From Ecytonucleospora hepatopenaei (taxonomy: Eukaryota; Microsporidia; Enterocytozoonidae): DNA of 64,000 nucleotides. The position numbers were made by a program, and so were the translations under genes. This document shows positions 49,083-59,619 of this stretch, piece after piece; position 1 is the stretch's first letter; every line of letters begins with the position of its first letter. The notes under the pieces are model-generated. The model saw only the letters and a program-made list of their open reading frames with translations. It did not search any database and had not been told where the DNA came from. Location of the stretch: contig JAPMUG010000003.1 in NCBI GenBank assembly GCA_026692725.1, positions 1 through 64,000 of the forward strand, given 5' to 3'.

Positions 49083-49548
49083 AGATTCATCTTTAAATAC
49101 CGATGTATTTTCTTCTTTAAAGCAACCATATACACATTTTAAAGAAAATAGCACAGCCCATGTTGTTGATTCTTCAATAATAAAAAGCACAACAGAAAAT
49201 GTAAAAGAACCACTTGAAAATGTTCCCCAAGCTATTTTAGAGAGTAAAAAACCAAAATATAGTGATAAGAAAAATTTATTTGATTTTTTTAAAGAAAAAG
49301 AAGGTTTACAGTTTTTAATTGATAACTTTAAGCTTAATAAAAATCATAGCGTCATTGAAAAGATTGATTACATAATTGATTTTTACATTGCTTGGGCTAG
49401 TAGAATTCCTGTAAGAAAGAATTTACAGATGAACAAATATGAGTTTTTAAAATATGTAGAAAATAATTTTGTCAATAAACATAATGATACGTATACCAAG
49501 GAAGGAGAGGAGCTTGCGAATATGTTGTTTAGCTATTTTCAAAATTAA
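49063..49548 (+). CDS. Hypothetical protein
   Basis: 161 aa, not recognised. The first about 70 residues are polar and probably disordered. The C-terminal 90 residues look like a small helical domain (LFDFFKEKEGLQFLIDNF ... YIIDFYIAWASRIPV). AAACCCCCTGCA precedes the ATG and lies within the end of the upstream gene, which strongly supports this start and a 20-nt gene overlap. Confidence 0.65.
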   Translation: MKNKKNEDSSLNTDVFSSLKQPYTHFKENSTAHVVDSSIIKSTTENVKEPLENVPQAILESKKPKYSDKKNLFDFFKEKEGLQFLIDNFKLNKNHSVIEKIDYIIDFYIAWASRIPVRKNLQMNKYEFLKYVENNFVNKHNDTYTKEGEELANMLFSYFQN

Positions 49549-49565
49549 TTTTGCACCCCTTAAAA

Positions 49566-50321
49566 ATGACTCAAGTTAAGGCTTTTGAGAATTTCAAAAA
49601 ACAAATAATTGAATTGTCTGACGAGCGACTTACTGAAAAGCAGATCAAAGATTTGTGGCAAAAATTACCCGAAAGCGAAAAAGTATTTTTTATAAATTTA
49701 GAAACAAAAGTGGATGGAGAAGTTTCATCCGAAGAAATTTGCATAGAAAATTTTTATGACGGTCTCAAGAAAATTGAAAACACATTAGGTGAAGTGGATA
49801 TAAAAACAGATGAAGATTTTATAAAAGCCGTGTCATTTTTACCTGAACATTTTTTAGGAAGCATTAAAAAACAAGAGTGCGGCTACAAGGGAAATGTTTT
49901 TAAAAACAGCATAAAAAACGAGATTTTAAAAGTAAAAACTTTAGAACACAAGTTAAACTTTAAAAAAATAACCGAAGAAGAAGCAGAAGAAGAAAAGAAA
50001 TTTCTTTGGACTTATAACATGCCTGCATTTAATTTCAACAACAAATCTTTTAAAAATTTTATTCTTTATACTTTTTATGGAAATAAACCTTATAAACAAA
50101 GCAAATACAAAACATTAAAGAATTTTTGTAGAAAAAACAACCTAACCGAATCATCATTTTTATCAAAAATAAAACTAACATTATTGCAAATGCTTTTAAA
50201 TCAAGATAATTTAATAACTACAGAAGATTGTAAAGTTGTTGTGGAAGGATTGATGCCTATTTTAGATTTACATGATTATGCATATTTGTTTGAAAATCAC
50301 ATGAGTAAAGTTTTATTGTAA
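49566..50321 (+). CDS. Hypothetical protein (weak HMG-box-like N-terminus)
   Basis: 251 aa, not firmly recognised. The first about 50 residues (FENFKKQIIELSDERLTEKQ followed by DLWQKLPESEKVFF) loosely follow an HMG-box spacing (F, W, LP-EK), but without the basic character of a DNA binder. The rest is helical. TGCACCCCTTAAAA ATG gives a clear start; the open frame begins 5 codons earlier at TTG. It follows the preceding gene by 17 bp. Confidence 0.65.
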   Translation: MTQVKAFENFKKQIIELSDERLTEKQIKDLWQKLPESEKVFFINLETKVDGEVSSEEICIENFYDGLKKIENTLGEVDIKTDEDFIKAVSFLPEHFLGSIKKQECGYKGNVFKNSIKNEILKVKTLEHKLNFKKITEEEAEEEKKFLWTYNMPAFNFNNKSFKNFILYTFYGNKPYKQSKYKTLKNFCRKNNLTESSFLSKIKLTLLQMLLNQDNLITTEDCKVVVEGLMPILDLHDYAYLFENHMSKVLL

Positions 50322-50618
50322 TATTTATATTAATAATTTCACTTTAAAATGTATAAAGTGTAAGAATTCATAAGATTCATATTAAAATATTGTGTGTTAA
50401 CGCTCATTTATTAAAACAAAAAGTAGGGTTAAAATTTTCTAACATAAACTATTTTTAAATAGATTGAACAGTGTTATTTTTTGAAGATTTATGTTTTAAT
50501 AAATTATAAATTTATCCCCTAATAAAAACAAAACATTTTTTGTAGTGTACTTCAATTATTTATATTATTATATTAATTTTAAAAGTAATAGGTAAATTTA
50601 CAGCAATCTTATTTAACC
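50322..50618. other. Intergenic spacer, nothing recognised
   Basis: About 300 bp of AT-rich sequence between two same-strand genes. It contains isolated GGG and CCCC strings and an ACTTTAAAATGTATAAAGT imperfect inverted repeat near 50340, but no tRNA fold or open frame that can be supported. Confidence 0.5.
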
Positions 50619-52118
50619 ATGGGAATAGAAAAAGAAATAGACGAAATTTTTTTGCATAAGGCAAATAAAACAACAGATGATGTAAAAATAAAAAATCTGC
50701 AAAGTTATACAGAAAAATTAGAAGAAATAAAACCGCATTTATCTCTTATTTCTGAAAAAGTCAAGGATTTAAAAACACCTTTTCAAATTTATAATATTCA
50801 ATTAGAAGCACTAGCAAAAGATTTAGAAGTTATACAAGATAAGAACAATGAGCTAGAAGAAAAATTAACTAAAGACAAAATGGTTTTTGAAAAACTAACA
50901 AATCTTGTTTCCGCTCTGAATATAGATGAATCTCACCTTCAGGTATTAGATAATGGTAGTTTTTTAAAAACAAACGATTTGGTTAAAATGCAAGAAGCAC
51001 TTTCAATTTTGAGTGGATTTGATGTTGAAAATTTCACGCTTCGAGTCGTACAAGACGTAAAACAAAAGGTTGTTTTGTGCCAAAGAAATTTTTACAAAAG
51101 GTTTGTTAATTTTTTGAACAAGTCATTTATAAAAACAGAAAGTACAGGAGAATTGAAAGTTCATAAAGATTTTTACACAAAAATAAAACAATATGACTTT
51201 ATTTTTAATAATAGCAAAAATTTTGAAGATTGTTTTGAGCTTGTTTTTGGTGCTTACATTTTACACAGCAAAAAGTTGTATGACCATGAATTTAAGGGCC
51301 ACCTTAAAACCATTGAAAAATTGCTTGATGATGAAGGCAAACTTGGTGTTGCAATTGAGATATTGTTTAAATCTTACAAGTCATTATTAGGATGTGAGTT
51401 AAATTTTATTTCTAATCTGATGCAAGACGAAGACATAGGAAATAAAGGCATAAAAGAAATTTTCAAAAACGTAAACGTAATGTTATTTGATTTTATTGAT
51501 GAATTGTTTAAAAAATCTAGAATTGTTACAATTATTTCCTTATCTTCGGTTATCAAGGCATCGGAAGAGGAACAAAGTGAAGTTCCTTTTTTAAAGAATT
51601 TCGATCAAGAATGTAAAAGAAAATTTCTGTTGCTTCAAGATCTTTTTATAAAAGATGAAGAGATTTTTATTAAGAAGACGTACAATATTGCAGGATTAAC
51701 TAAACTTTTTGAGCAAGAAGATTTAATAGATCTTAAAACAAAAATGTTTGATCTATATATTGAGAGAATATCAAAGAGAGTTAGCGATTATACGCTATCC
51801 AAACTTATTGACAGGTATAAGTTAATTTATACTATTCAATTACCACCAGATATGTGCAAAAAAGGTATGAAATACGATGAACGGAAAGAATTTGTATGTG
51901 AAGAAATCGAGAAAAGGTTTGAAAAAAAGTTGCTAGATGAAATTTTTGAAACTGAAAAAATTAACAAAGAGCTTTTGAAAAAAATTGTAGTAAAAATCAA
52001 GCAAAATGAACCAAAATACAAGGCTGCAGAAAATAAGCTTATTTTACTAACCAAAGAATTTTTATTACCACATGTAGATGATAAAGAAAAGCATGAAATT
52101 GAAAAATTATTGTTATAA
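50619..52118 (+). CDS. SEC3: Probable exocyst subunit Sec3 (C-terminal part)
   Basis: 499 aa. The block IYNIQLEALAKDLEVIQDKN followed by ELEEKL and LxxLVSALNID corresponds to the conserved Sec3/EXOC1 coiled-coil region (IFNVKLxxMxxDIxxIExxNNxLE). Downstream is a long all-helical region as in exocyst rods. The N-terminal PH-like domain of yeast Sec3 is absent, so if correct this is a shortened subunit for tethering secretory vesicles at the plasma membrane. TTAACC directly precedes the ATG. Assignment rests on one block. Confidence 0.5.
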   Translation: MGIEKEIDEIFLHKANKTTDDVKIKNLQSYTEKLEEIKPHLSLISEKVKDLKTPFQIYNIQLEALAKDLEVIQDKNNELEEKLTKDKMVFEKLTNLVSALNIDESHLQVLDNGSFLKTNDLVKMQEALSILSGFDVENFTLRVVQDVKQKVVLCQRNFYKRFVNFLNKSFIKTESTGELKVHKDFYTKIKQYDFIFNNSKNFEDCFELVFGAYILHSKKLYDHEFKGHLKTIEKLLDDEGKLGVAIEILFKSYKSLLGCELNFISNLMQDEDIGNKGIKEIFKNVNVMLFDFIDELFKKSRIVTIISLSSVIKASEEEQSEVPFLKNFDQECKRKFLLLQDLFIKDEEIFIKKTYNIAGLTKLFEQEDLIDLKTKMFDLYIERISKRVSDYTLSKLIDRYKLIYTIQLPPDMCKKGMKYDERKEFVCEEIEKRFEKKLLDEIFETEKINKELLKKIVVKIKQNEPKYKAAENKLILLTKEFLLPHVDDKEKHEIEKLLL

Positions 52119-52457
52119 ATTTGTATTTTACTATATTTTCAAATTTAAACCATAAAATAAATAAATTTTGTTCATATTTATTCATATTTATCATGTTAGG
52201 AATTTATATGGCAGATGGAGAAAAATATCTATTACTATCATTTTTTAAGTTTATATGTAAAAACGAGGGGTAAAATATAGAGGGAAAAGATATGTAGTGT
52301 AGTACTTTAACATATGCTTTTGTCATTTTTGGATATTTTTAGTTAAAGATAATTGATGATAAAATATATTTTGTATAAGATCAAATTTAAACCATCGAAA
52401 AATTTTTTGATCATTTTTATGCACACAAAAATATTTTAGCCCCATCACAACAATTTG
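52119..52457. other. Intergenic spacer, nothing firm
   Basis: About 340 bp. It contains a 26-codon open frame starting at 52193 and an inverted-repeat-like GATCAAATTT / AAATTTTTTGATC around 52379-52415. CCCC at 52440-52443 belongs to the start signal of the next gene. No RNA gene is visible. Confidence 0.5.
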
Positions 52458-53351
52458 ATGGATTCTAACTTTAACAAATTTGAAACATTAAATATGTCAA
52501 ACATTGTATTTATTGCAATACAAGGAGCTACTTGTACGGGCAAAACAACACTTGCTCAAAACATTGCAAGTAATTTAAAAGAAATTCTTTGTGTTGAAAT
52601 CATATCACTTGATAACTATTATTTACCCACGCCTGATTTAGATTGTGTCAATGAATATTATAATTTTGATACACCTGGAGCATTAGATTTTAATTCACTT
52701 GATGAAACTTTGTGTGCGTATATTGAAGAAAAACAAGAAATTCCAAAAAGGAAATACGATTTTATGCATATGACCAGTGAAAAATATTTAGAAAAAAATA
52801 CTCATCCTAAAGTCATTATTTTGGAAGGGTTATATGCATTTAATATTTTTGAAAAAAATATATTTGACACGACTGTTTTAAATCCACGCATGGAGTTAAA
52901 CCATTTGCTAAGATTAAATCCCAAAAGTTTTTATATCAACAATTTTTTTAAAATTTATAAAAAAGGAAATTGCCATATTTTTAAGCTGCTTTTACCGATT
53001 TCAAGAGAACTTTGCAGAAAAATAAGGTTGCAAAGAGACTGTACATTAAGGTTCAAAGAGGCTTCTGATGAATTTAAAAAAGATTGTGCACGAAAGTTTG
53101 ATCATAGTATTTGGCCAGCAATAAATCAGTGGGTTTATTTTAAAAATAATACTTATGATTATGTTATAGAAAATGGATCAAGGAATGTTTTAGAATGCAA
53201 ATCTTTTATTTTAAATATGTATGGTTTACTTAAAAAAACTCATGAATCCATTACTAGCAATTTAAAAAATGGTGAAAAAATCATTTTAAAAGATTTTAAT
53301 GAAATTGTTTTTAAAATTGAAAACAATATAGTATTTGACCTAGAAGATTAA
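52458..53351 (+). CDS. Uridine kinase-like P-loop kinase
   Basis: 297 aa. Phosphorylates uridine (and probably cytidine) for pyrimidine salvage. P-loop GATCTGKTT at about 23-31, then IISLDNYYLPT (substrate-binding loop of uridine kinases), YNFDTPGALDF, YDFMHMTSEKY and VIILEGLYAF, in family order. The lid/Arg region is ELCRKIRLQRDCTLRF. Tail residues beyond about 260 are extra. TAGCCCC lies about 15 nt upstream; the ATG at 52458 is preferred to the TTG just before it, although MSNIVF at 52494 is another possible start. Confidence 0.82.
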   Translation: MDSNFNKFETLNMSNIVFIAIQGATCTGKTTLAQNIASNLKEILCVEIISLDNYYLPTPDLDCVNEYYNFDTPGALDFNSLDETLCAYIEEKQEIPKRKYDFMHMTSEKYLEKNTHPKVIILEGLYAFNIFEKNIFDTTVLNPRMELNHLLRLNPKSFYINNFFKIYKKGNCHIFKLLLPISRELCRKIRLQRDCTLRFKEASDEFKKDCARKFDHSIWPAINQWVYFKNNTYDYVIENGSRNVLECKSFILNMYGLLKKTHESITSNLKNGEKIILKDFNEIVFKIENNIVFDLED

Positions 53352-53512
53352 ATTTTATTTTTAAAATTTAACTTGTTTTTTATAAAAATTGGTTTAATTT
53401 CTCTTAATTTTTACTTAGCATATTAAAATAATTGAAAATATTAAGAGAAAATCGTATTTTGTTTACCCTTATTTTTTAGTTTTTATATTTTATTGACTTT
53501 TGTATCATAAAA

Positions 53513-55087
53513 ATGACCATAAAAGAGAATTTTGAGTATATTGAAGGATTAATCGAGTATTTTATAGAAATTGAATTTTATGACAGTGCCTTGTTGTTAT
53601 CACAATATTTATTTTCCATTAACAAAACCAAAAAAAGTGTTTATCTTGTTTTATTTACTCATTATAAAAAGAAAAATGTGCATAAAATGAAAAAAATACA
53701 TGAAAGAAATTTAGTTTTGTGTCAAACAAGAGAGACTGAAATGTTATGCATTAAAGCAGGAATACTAAAATCCAATAATACAACACACTACAATTCAGAA
53801 GATAATACAGCATGTACATTTTTAGATTTTCAAAAAGAAAAAAGAAAAATGTTTTGTATTAGTTATGACAGTATTGTTTTATTTTTTGAAGGATGCAACA
53901 ATACAGAACAAACTAGATCAGAAATGTTAAAAATGTCTTTAAAAATAGATAAAAATAATACAGAGTCTATTTTTATGCTATTTAAAAATAATCAAATAAC
54001 ATACAAGGAATTTATATTCATTATAAATAGTATAGAAGATTCTGTGATAAAACAAGTATTTACAGATATTTTTATGAATCAAGTAAAGATAGACAATTAT
54101 TTTACAGATGTGTATATGCAAATATTTACTCATCTAAAATCAGTTGAGTTTATAGGGCATTATACAGAAGACGAATACGATAAGAACAATGAAAACTGCA
54201 ACAATTGTAATTTAGAAAATAATAAGAATTTTTTTAGATTTGACACAAAAATGTTTTTAAATGAAATGTTTAAATTTTCTGCAATGGAAATAAGCGCAAT
54301 TAAAGATGTTGAAAATGGCAACTGTATAAAAAATGACGAGTATGTAAGTTTTATTTTTGGTCTTTACTATTTGAGCAAAAAGAGTTATAGAGATGCTAAA
54401 AAAAGCTTCACCAAAAGCACAGCACTAAACCCTGATTTTGGATATGGCTACATGTATCTTGGAATATCATGTAGTTTGCTACGAGAAATAGACAGTAGTT
54501 TTAATGCTTTAAACAAAGCAAATGCAATATGCGATAATGCACTATCTTTGTTTTATTTAGCACAGGAATATAAATTGATTTCAAACACAGTAAAAGCAAA
54601 ATATTATTATTTGCAGTGCGTGAATGCAGATAATATGTTTATACACTATTATGCATTTTTATTACTGAGTATTGATGAATATGGGAAGGAAGAAAAATAC
54701 ATAAAACACGATTTATTAAAAGTTATACATTGTATAATGAAAAATAACTTGACCAAGGCCCACCGTATTTTATCAAGTGATAAAGTTAATGATATTTTGA
54801 GTGCAAATCATTTAGAAGAATATGGGCATAAGAATATTTTTAATTTAGGTGCTTATTATTATCTGTTAAGAGGTTATGTGTTTCATTTAAGAGAAGAGTT
54901 TGATAAGGCCATTGAAAATTATTTGGCATGTAAAAATGCAATTAGTTTGACAGTGTGTGATACGTTGTTAGATTTGGCATATGAGGCTAGGATTTTTTCT
55001 GAGAGAGATTTTAAGATTCCAAGTTACCTTTATTGTGTTTTAGATGCATTACCTTTTTCAAAGAAACCTAAAAATATTTTTATATAG
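53513..55087 (+). CDS. CDC16: Anaphase-promoting complex subunit Cdc16/APC6
   Basis: 524 aa TPR protein. Residues about 280-400 match the Cdc16 signature run: FIFGLYYLSKKSYRDAKKSF, STALNPDFGYGYMYLG, REIDSSFNALNKANAI and LFYLAQEY (compare the family pattern YYL...ARRYFSKAT...AW..YGHSFA..SEHDQA). TPRs continue to the end. The APC ubiquitylates cyclins and securin. The N-terminal half is more diverged. ACCC lies about 48 nt upstream of the ATG, farther than usual. Confidence 0.75.
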   Translation: MTIKENFEYIEGLIEYFIEIEFYDSALLLSQYLFSINKTKKSVYLVLFTHYKKKNVHKMKKIHERNLVLCQTRETEMLCIKAGILKSNNTTHYNSEDNTACTFLDFQKEKRKMFCISYDSIVLFFEGCNNTEQTRSEMLKMSLKIDKNNTESIFMLFKNNQITYKEFIFIINSIEDSVIKQVFTDIFMNQVKIDNYFTDVYMQIFTHLKSVEFIGHYTEDEYDKNNENCNNCNLENNKNFFRFDTKMFLNEMFKFSAMEISAIKDVENGNCIKNDEYVSFIFGLYYLSKKSYRDAKKSFTKSTALNPDFGYGYMYLGISCSLLREIDSSFNALNKANAICDNALSLFYLAQEYKLISNTVKAKYYYLQCVNADNMFIHYYAFLLLSIDEYGKEEKYIKHDLLKVIHCIMKNNLTKAHRILSSDKVNDILSANHLEEYGHKNIFNLGAYYYLLRGYVFHLREEFDKAIENYLACKNAISLTVCDTLLDLAYEARIFSERDFKIPSYLYCVLDALPFSKKPKNIFI

Positions 55088-55180
55088 ATACAATGTAAAT
55101 ACAAATTTAAAATAAAAGATAAATTAAAACTAAAACATCCAAATAATAAAAGATAATTTAATAATAAACTCATTTTCTTT

Positions 55181-56272
55181 CTAATTCCATGACATTTTAA
55201 AACCACCATATGCCACTAATGGAAAGATAATTGATGCTTCTCCATATACTTTTATTCCTTTGCCATTTTTAACTTTTCCCCACGACATTCCTTCCGAGAG
55301 TGCTGCACCTGCATCACTTGCTTCGTATTCAACTCCATTATTTATCAACACACAATAATCCAATCCATTGTTAAATAAATTTGCATTTAAAATCATATGC
55401 TTAATTAAACCACCTCCTAAAATAATTGCACCATTTTTACGCTTGGTTTCTTCATTTCCAAATGGTTCCCAATTTAAACACTTAATATCTTCTGAAATGT
55501 CTATAACTAACTTTTCTCTGTGATTATAAAATGAAACCATGTCTCCAAATGATCCATCTACAATTGCATGAGAATACACTATTATTCCATTTTTATATGC
55601 CCAATATAAAACAGAAGATTGGTTATTTATTTTTTTACCTAAAAAATAGATTAATTTACTAGGTGTAAGGATAATTTTGTTGCCATTTTCTTCATTTTTT
55701 AATTTACTGTGTTCACTTGATAAATTAATATAATTAAACTTCTTGTTATACTCATCATATTTGTTACTTCCTAAAACCAACTCGTCCAAAAATGAACGCA
55801 TAAAATCTTCAAATAAAAAATAATTTTCATTATTTATCACCATATTTCCTATCCTATTCCACCCACATTCACGTAACAAACCATCATTTTGTACAAAACC
55901 ACTAGCCAAATAGGTTGGTGCCATACACTTTATAATGTCCTCTTCTATTCCTCCTGCAGTTGTACACATAACATCCACATGTTTATTTTTTGCCAAGTAC
56001 ATGATGATTTCTCGTATACCACATGAAATCATGTTGCTTGTAAACCCTAAGAAAATACGTGCGTTGTTTTTTCGCATTTCTCTAATCTCTTTAATGGCAC
56101 TGTATATACAGCTTCCCTGTATTCCCATGTTTTCATATCCTTTAATCAGCATTTCGATAGTAAAACATCCATCAAAATCTGGTCCTTTTACTTCCTTTTC
56201 AAAATTGAAAACATCTTCTTTTGTTTTGCCACTCAAATCAGCTGCACTGTGTTTAATGTCGTTTTCTTTCAT
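55181..56272 (-). CDS. DYS1: Deoxyhypusine synthase
   Basis: 363 aa, normal family length. It transfers the aminobutyl group of spermidine to a lysine of eIF5A in an NAD-dependent reaction. Family blocks: FLGFTSNMISCGIREII, VDVMCTTAGGIEEDIIKC, ILGGGLIKHMI, the SDAGAALSEGMSWGKVK segment with the catalytic Lys, and a C-terminal ASIIFPLVA. No CCC motif is obvious at the ATG. Together with the eIF2/eIF2B/eIF5B genes it adds to the translation-factor content of the window. Confidence 0.95.
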   Translation of the reverse strand: MKENDIKHSAADLSGKTKEDVFNFEKEVKGPDFDGCFTIEMLIKGYENMGIQGSCIYSAIKEIREMRKNNARIFLGFTSNMISCGIREIIMYLAKNKHVDVMCTTAGGIEEDIIKCMAPTYLASGFVQNDGLLRECGWNRIGNMVINNENYFLFEDFMRSFLDELVLGSNKYDEYNKKFNYINLSSEHSKLKNEENGNKIILTPSKLIYFLGKKINNQSSVLYWAYKNGIIVYSHAIVDGSFGDMVSFYNHREKLVIDISEDIKCLNWEPFGNEETKRKNGAIILGGGLIKHMILNANLFNNGLDYCVLINNGVEYEASDAGAALSEGMSWGKVKNGKGIKVYGEASIIFPLVAYGGFKMSWN

Positions 56273-56449
56273 TTTTTTCGCTGTTTAATGCAAAATATTA
56301 AACTTTTTGTGATATTTAATTAATTTTTAGTTTAAAATGACAATATGTATTTTATTATAATTTTAAACTGATTAATTATATGCAAAACAACAAATAAATC
56401 AATATATTTTTAACAAGCCTTTAAATAAGTACGATTGATGGGTAAATTT

Positions 56450-59400
56450 TTATTTAAAAATTCTATCATAAACAATCACTGATCCTGTGGTTAAAAATAT
56501 CAATAGTCTGTTAGTTAGTGCCTTGATGCACAAAATTTCATCATATGAAAAACTTTCCAAATATTTTGATAAATCAATTCCATAAACTTTCAAAATAAAT
56601 GCAGCATGTGTATTCTTAATACTAAACAAATCTTCTTCGTATGTTCTTTCTCCCATCATATATTTGTTTCTGTTTGTATCTTTTGCTTTTATTGATTTGT
56701 TTTCCTTTTTATTTATTTCATCCAACATTTCTTTTTTATACTTTTCATTTAATTTAACAATATCATTATTTAATATATTATTACCATCAATAAATTTATA
56801 AACATCATCATTCGCATTAAAAATATCAATCGGATTGTATGAGAAATCTTTTTTTCTATTTTTTCTATTCTTTACTGCTTTAAAATCTAACTCAAAAATA
56901 TAATTATTGTTGCTATACAGCAGGAGGGAATACATTTTACCAGGCACATTTTTATATAAAAATCCATGAATTGGATGTACTGTATCCATTCTTATTTCCG
57001 TTATTTTTGATATATGATCATTTGATATCATAAAATATACAAAACTGTCGTAACCTGCTAAACAAACACATTTTTTATTGTTTTTATCAAATAAATCGCT
57101 TTTATCTGGTTCTAACACATTTTCTACAACCATAATTGAATATTTATATTGTAAATTATGCTTTTTTGTTATGCTCAACACCATTTTGTGAAAAACAATG
57201 TCATAAACATAAATGGTCTCACTTCCGACCACTGCAAATCTATTTTCAGATATTTGTTGACACAGAATATTAGAAACACTTTCTTTTTCATCTAGTTCTG
57301 TGTAATTTAAAACCACAATCTTTTTGTTTATGAAATTCTTTTTGCATAAAACAAAATAAAATTTTGAAAAAGTCTCATCAAAAAGACCTTCTTTTTTAAC
57401 TAAAATAACAAAATAATTATCATTACTCAACACAATGGAATTTTCATTGATATCTTTTATTGTTTTTAAAAACAATTTTTGTATGTCCTGCCCATCTTTA
57501 GTCTTCAAAATATTTTCATTTATAAAAAAAGAAACACCTTTTTCTTCTTGAATATGATACTTTTCAATATTTTTGTTGTTATTAGTTTTTAAATTCAATT
57601 CTTCTTTTACATTTAACAACATCTTTGAAAATGCATTTTTATCTGGAATTTCTTTAAAAAGTTCATATTCCTCACTAGTTATTTTTTTGTTTACCTCCAT
57701 GTTAAAAAACCAAAAGTGAGAAAATTGCCCATTGTTTGTATATTTCTGTTCTTTTTGAGATGTAAAATCCGTCACCAAAAATGTCTTTTCTGAGATACTA
57801 AAACTAACTTCAAGTTCTTTATTTTCTTTATTTTCTAGGACAAAATACCTCACACAATTATTTACTGATTTAACACGCATTATTTTATATGGCAATTTGA
57901 GTAAATAAATTTCTTTGTAATCATAAACATACAAAATGCCATTTGTTAAATATGAAAATATATTGCCATTGCTGTCAAAACAAAATTTTTTGTTTAAAAC
58001 CTTATTTAAATCCAATTTGTCTTTATAAACATACATTTTTACTCCCATTATATTGTTTTCAATTGATATTTTGTATAGATAAGATATTCCTGTATATATA
58101 AAAGACAATTCTTTTTTATTTAAGCATGTTTTTATTTCCGTTATAAAACTTATACAATCATCTATTATGTACTCTTGTGTAGTATATTTTAATATACTTT
58201 TATACCCAGAAATTCCCATTGTTTTGTCTTTATTTTCAAGAACAGTCAAAATTAAACCTTTCTTTTTGTATTTATACAAGATAATTTCATTCAGCGGGGT
58301 AATTTTTATAAACGAAAAAGTTGTTTCATTTTTGTGTTTATTTTTTATAAAAATGTTCGTTTCTTCAAATGAATTTTTAAAAGGTAAGGTATGTTTGTTA
58401 ACTATAACATCTATAATTGTTTTGTTTGAGTTTGAAAACATTCCTTTTTCAAAACTGTCCAGTTCTGTTAGTTTTTTGTTCTTAATGTCAATTTCAAACA
58501 AAGTAACCGTGTTATTTTCGACCTTAACAATCCTATTTCCGCTTGTTGCAAAATAAACGTTGTTTTTTTCCTCTTCTATCATGTCTTCTTTTTCAGAACC
58601 TATAAATGTGAGATTATTTACAATATCCTCTTTATCTAAAAACTTCCAGTACGCCCTTTTCATATTTTTCCTTCTTTTTTTATTTTTAAAATTATTTTGT
58701 ATGTATAAAATTGTAAACGTGTCATTCTCATCTTTAAACTCAAAAGAATGCACAATACCTTTGCATTTCAAATTAATCACACGACTATCCTCACCTATTC
58801 CATGAATTAAAAAACCTGTATTTACAACAAATGTTTCCCCATTGTGATAAAATGCACCTAAATTTTCTGTTTTCGTTTCAAGTATATCTAATGTTTTTAT
58901 GTATCTTCTGTAATTTATAAATTTGTCCGTTTCACTTTTTTCCACGCTTATGTGTTTATGCGCACAGCAATCCACAGAATCAAGTACAACCTGATTGTGA
59001 GTATTGGAAAGTACCCCAACTGTGCATTCGCTGATTATAAAAACATCTATTACATTTAACAAGTCAAAATTATCATAAAAATGAAATGAAATATTTCCAC
59101 GACAAACTAAAAACTTTCCTAAACCAAATAATATAAAATTTATGTCTGACAAAGGTGTAAATTTTAAAATCTTGGTATAGTCACACGTAAAATCATAATT
59201 ATGTATCTTTTGTGATATTTCCCATTTATTGTTTTTGTTGATTTTAAACGAAGTTGTTATAGTTTTTTCATTACTTATTTCCAACAAAATGTTTTCATTT
59301 ACCGTTCCAAGATTTTTAAAATTCTTGGTTTTATAAAAAAATACCTCAACCATGTTAACGTCGTATAAAATAACCTTTGTTGAAAACCCAACAACGAAAT

Positions 59401-59515
59401 ACTCTTTTCCATCAACTTTAATAGTTGTTACATCACAAGGCACATCATTATCATAAATTAAATCCTTATAATAAGTAAATTCTTGCTCTTTTTCATAAAA
59501 TATTTTTTTAAACAT
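56450..59515 (-). CDS. Large beta-rich protein (possible CPSF160/Cft1-like propeller)
   Basis: 1,021 aa, the longest single frame here. It is dominated by short beta strands (for example EYFVVGFSTKVILYDV, RFAVVGSETIYVYDI, RLLIFLTTGSVIVYD) typical of multi-blade propellers. There are charged insertions (KNKKRRKNMKR near 290; a Lys/Asn-rich coil near 950). Overall layout recalls the CPSF-A/Cft1/Rse1 group, but no signature is decisive, and other large propeller proteins (nucleoporin or U3-complex subunits) are possible. The start at 59515 is chosen because AAACCC lies 13-15 nt upstream; the longer frame begins at GTG. Confidence 0.65.
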   Translation of the reverse strand: MFKKIFYEKEQEFTYYKDLIYDNDVPCDVTTIKVDGKEYFVVGFSTKVILYDVNMVEVFFYKTKNFKNLGTVNENILLEISNEKTITTSFKINKNNKWEISQKIHNYDFTCDYTKILKFTPLSDINFILFGLGKFLVCRGNISFHFYDNFDLLNVIDVFIISECTVGVLSNTHNQVVLDSVDCCAHKHISVEKSETDKFINYRRYIKTLDILETKTENLGAFYHNGETFVVNTGFLIHGIGEDSRVINLKCKGIVHSFEFKDENDTFTILYIQNNFKNKKRRKNMKRAYWKFLDKEDIVNNLTFIGSEKEDMIEEEKNNVYFATSGNRIVKVENNTVTLFEIDIKNKKLTELDSFEKGMFSNSNKTIIDVIVNKHTLPFKNSFEETNIFIKNKHKNETTFSFIKITPLNEIILYKYKKKGLILTVLENKDKTMGISGYKSILKYTTQEYIIDDCISFITEIKTCLNKKELSFIYTGISYLYKISIENNIMGVKMYVYKDKLDLNKVLNKKFCFDSNGNIFSYLTNGILYVYDYKEIYLLKLPYKIMRVKSVNNCVRYFVLENKENKELEVSFSISEKTFLVTDFTSQKEQKYTNNGQFSHFWFFNMEVNKKITSEEYELFKEIPDKNAFSKMLLNVKEELNLKTNNNKNIEKYHIQEEKGVSFFINENILKTKDGQDIQKLFLKTIKDINENSIVLSNDNYFVILVKKEGLFDETFSKFYFVLCKKNFINKKIVVLNYTELDEKESVSNILCQQISENRFAVVGSETIYVYDIVFHKMVLSITKKHNLQYKYSIMVVENVLEPDKSDLFDKNNKKCVCLAGYDSFVYFMISNDHISKITEIRMDTVHPIHGFLYKNVPGKMYSLLLYSNNNYIFELDFKAVKNRKNRKKDFSYNPIDIFNANDDVYKFIDGNNILNNDIVKLNEKYKKEMLDEINKKENKSIKAKDTNRNKYMMGERTYEEDLFSIKNTHAAFILKVYGIDLSKYLESFSYDEILCIKALTNRLLIFLTTGSVIVYDRIFK

Positions 59516-59619
59516 TTTTTCTTTAATGGGTTTAAAATTCACTGTTAAAAATAAAAAGGCTTGTTTTAGAAGTTTATTTAAAATGTTTGTAAAGTTTTAG
59601 TTTTAGATAATAAAATAAT

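Noticed and set aside
52193..52273. 26-codon open frame (MLGIYMADG...)
   Set aside because: Too short to support without homology or a start motif; could be chance in a 340-bp spacer.
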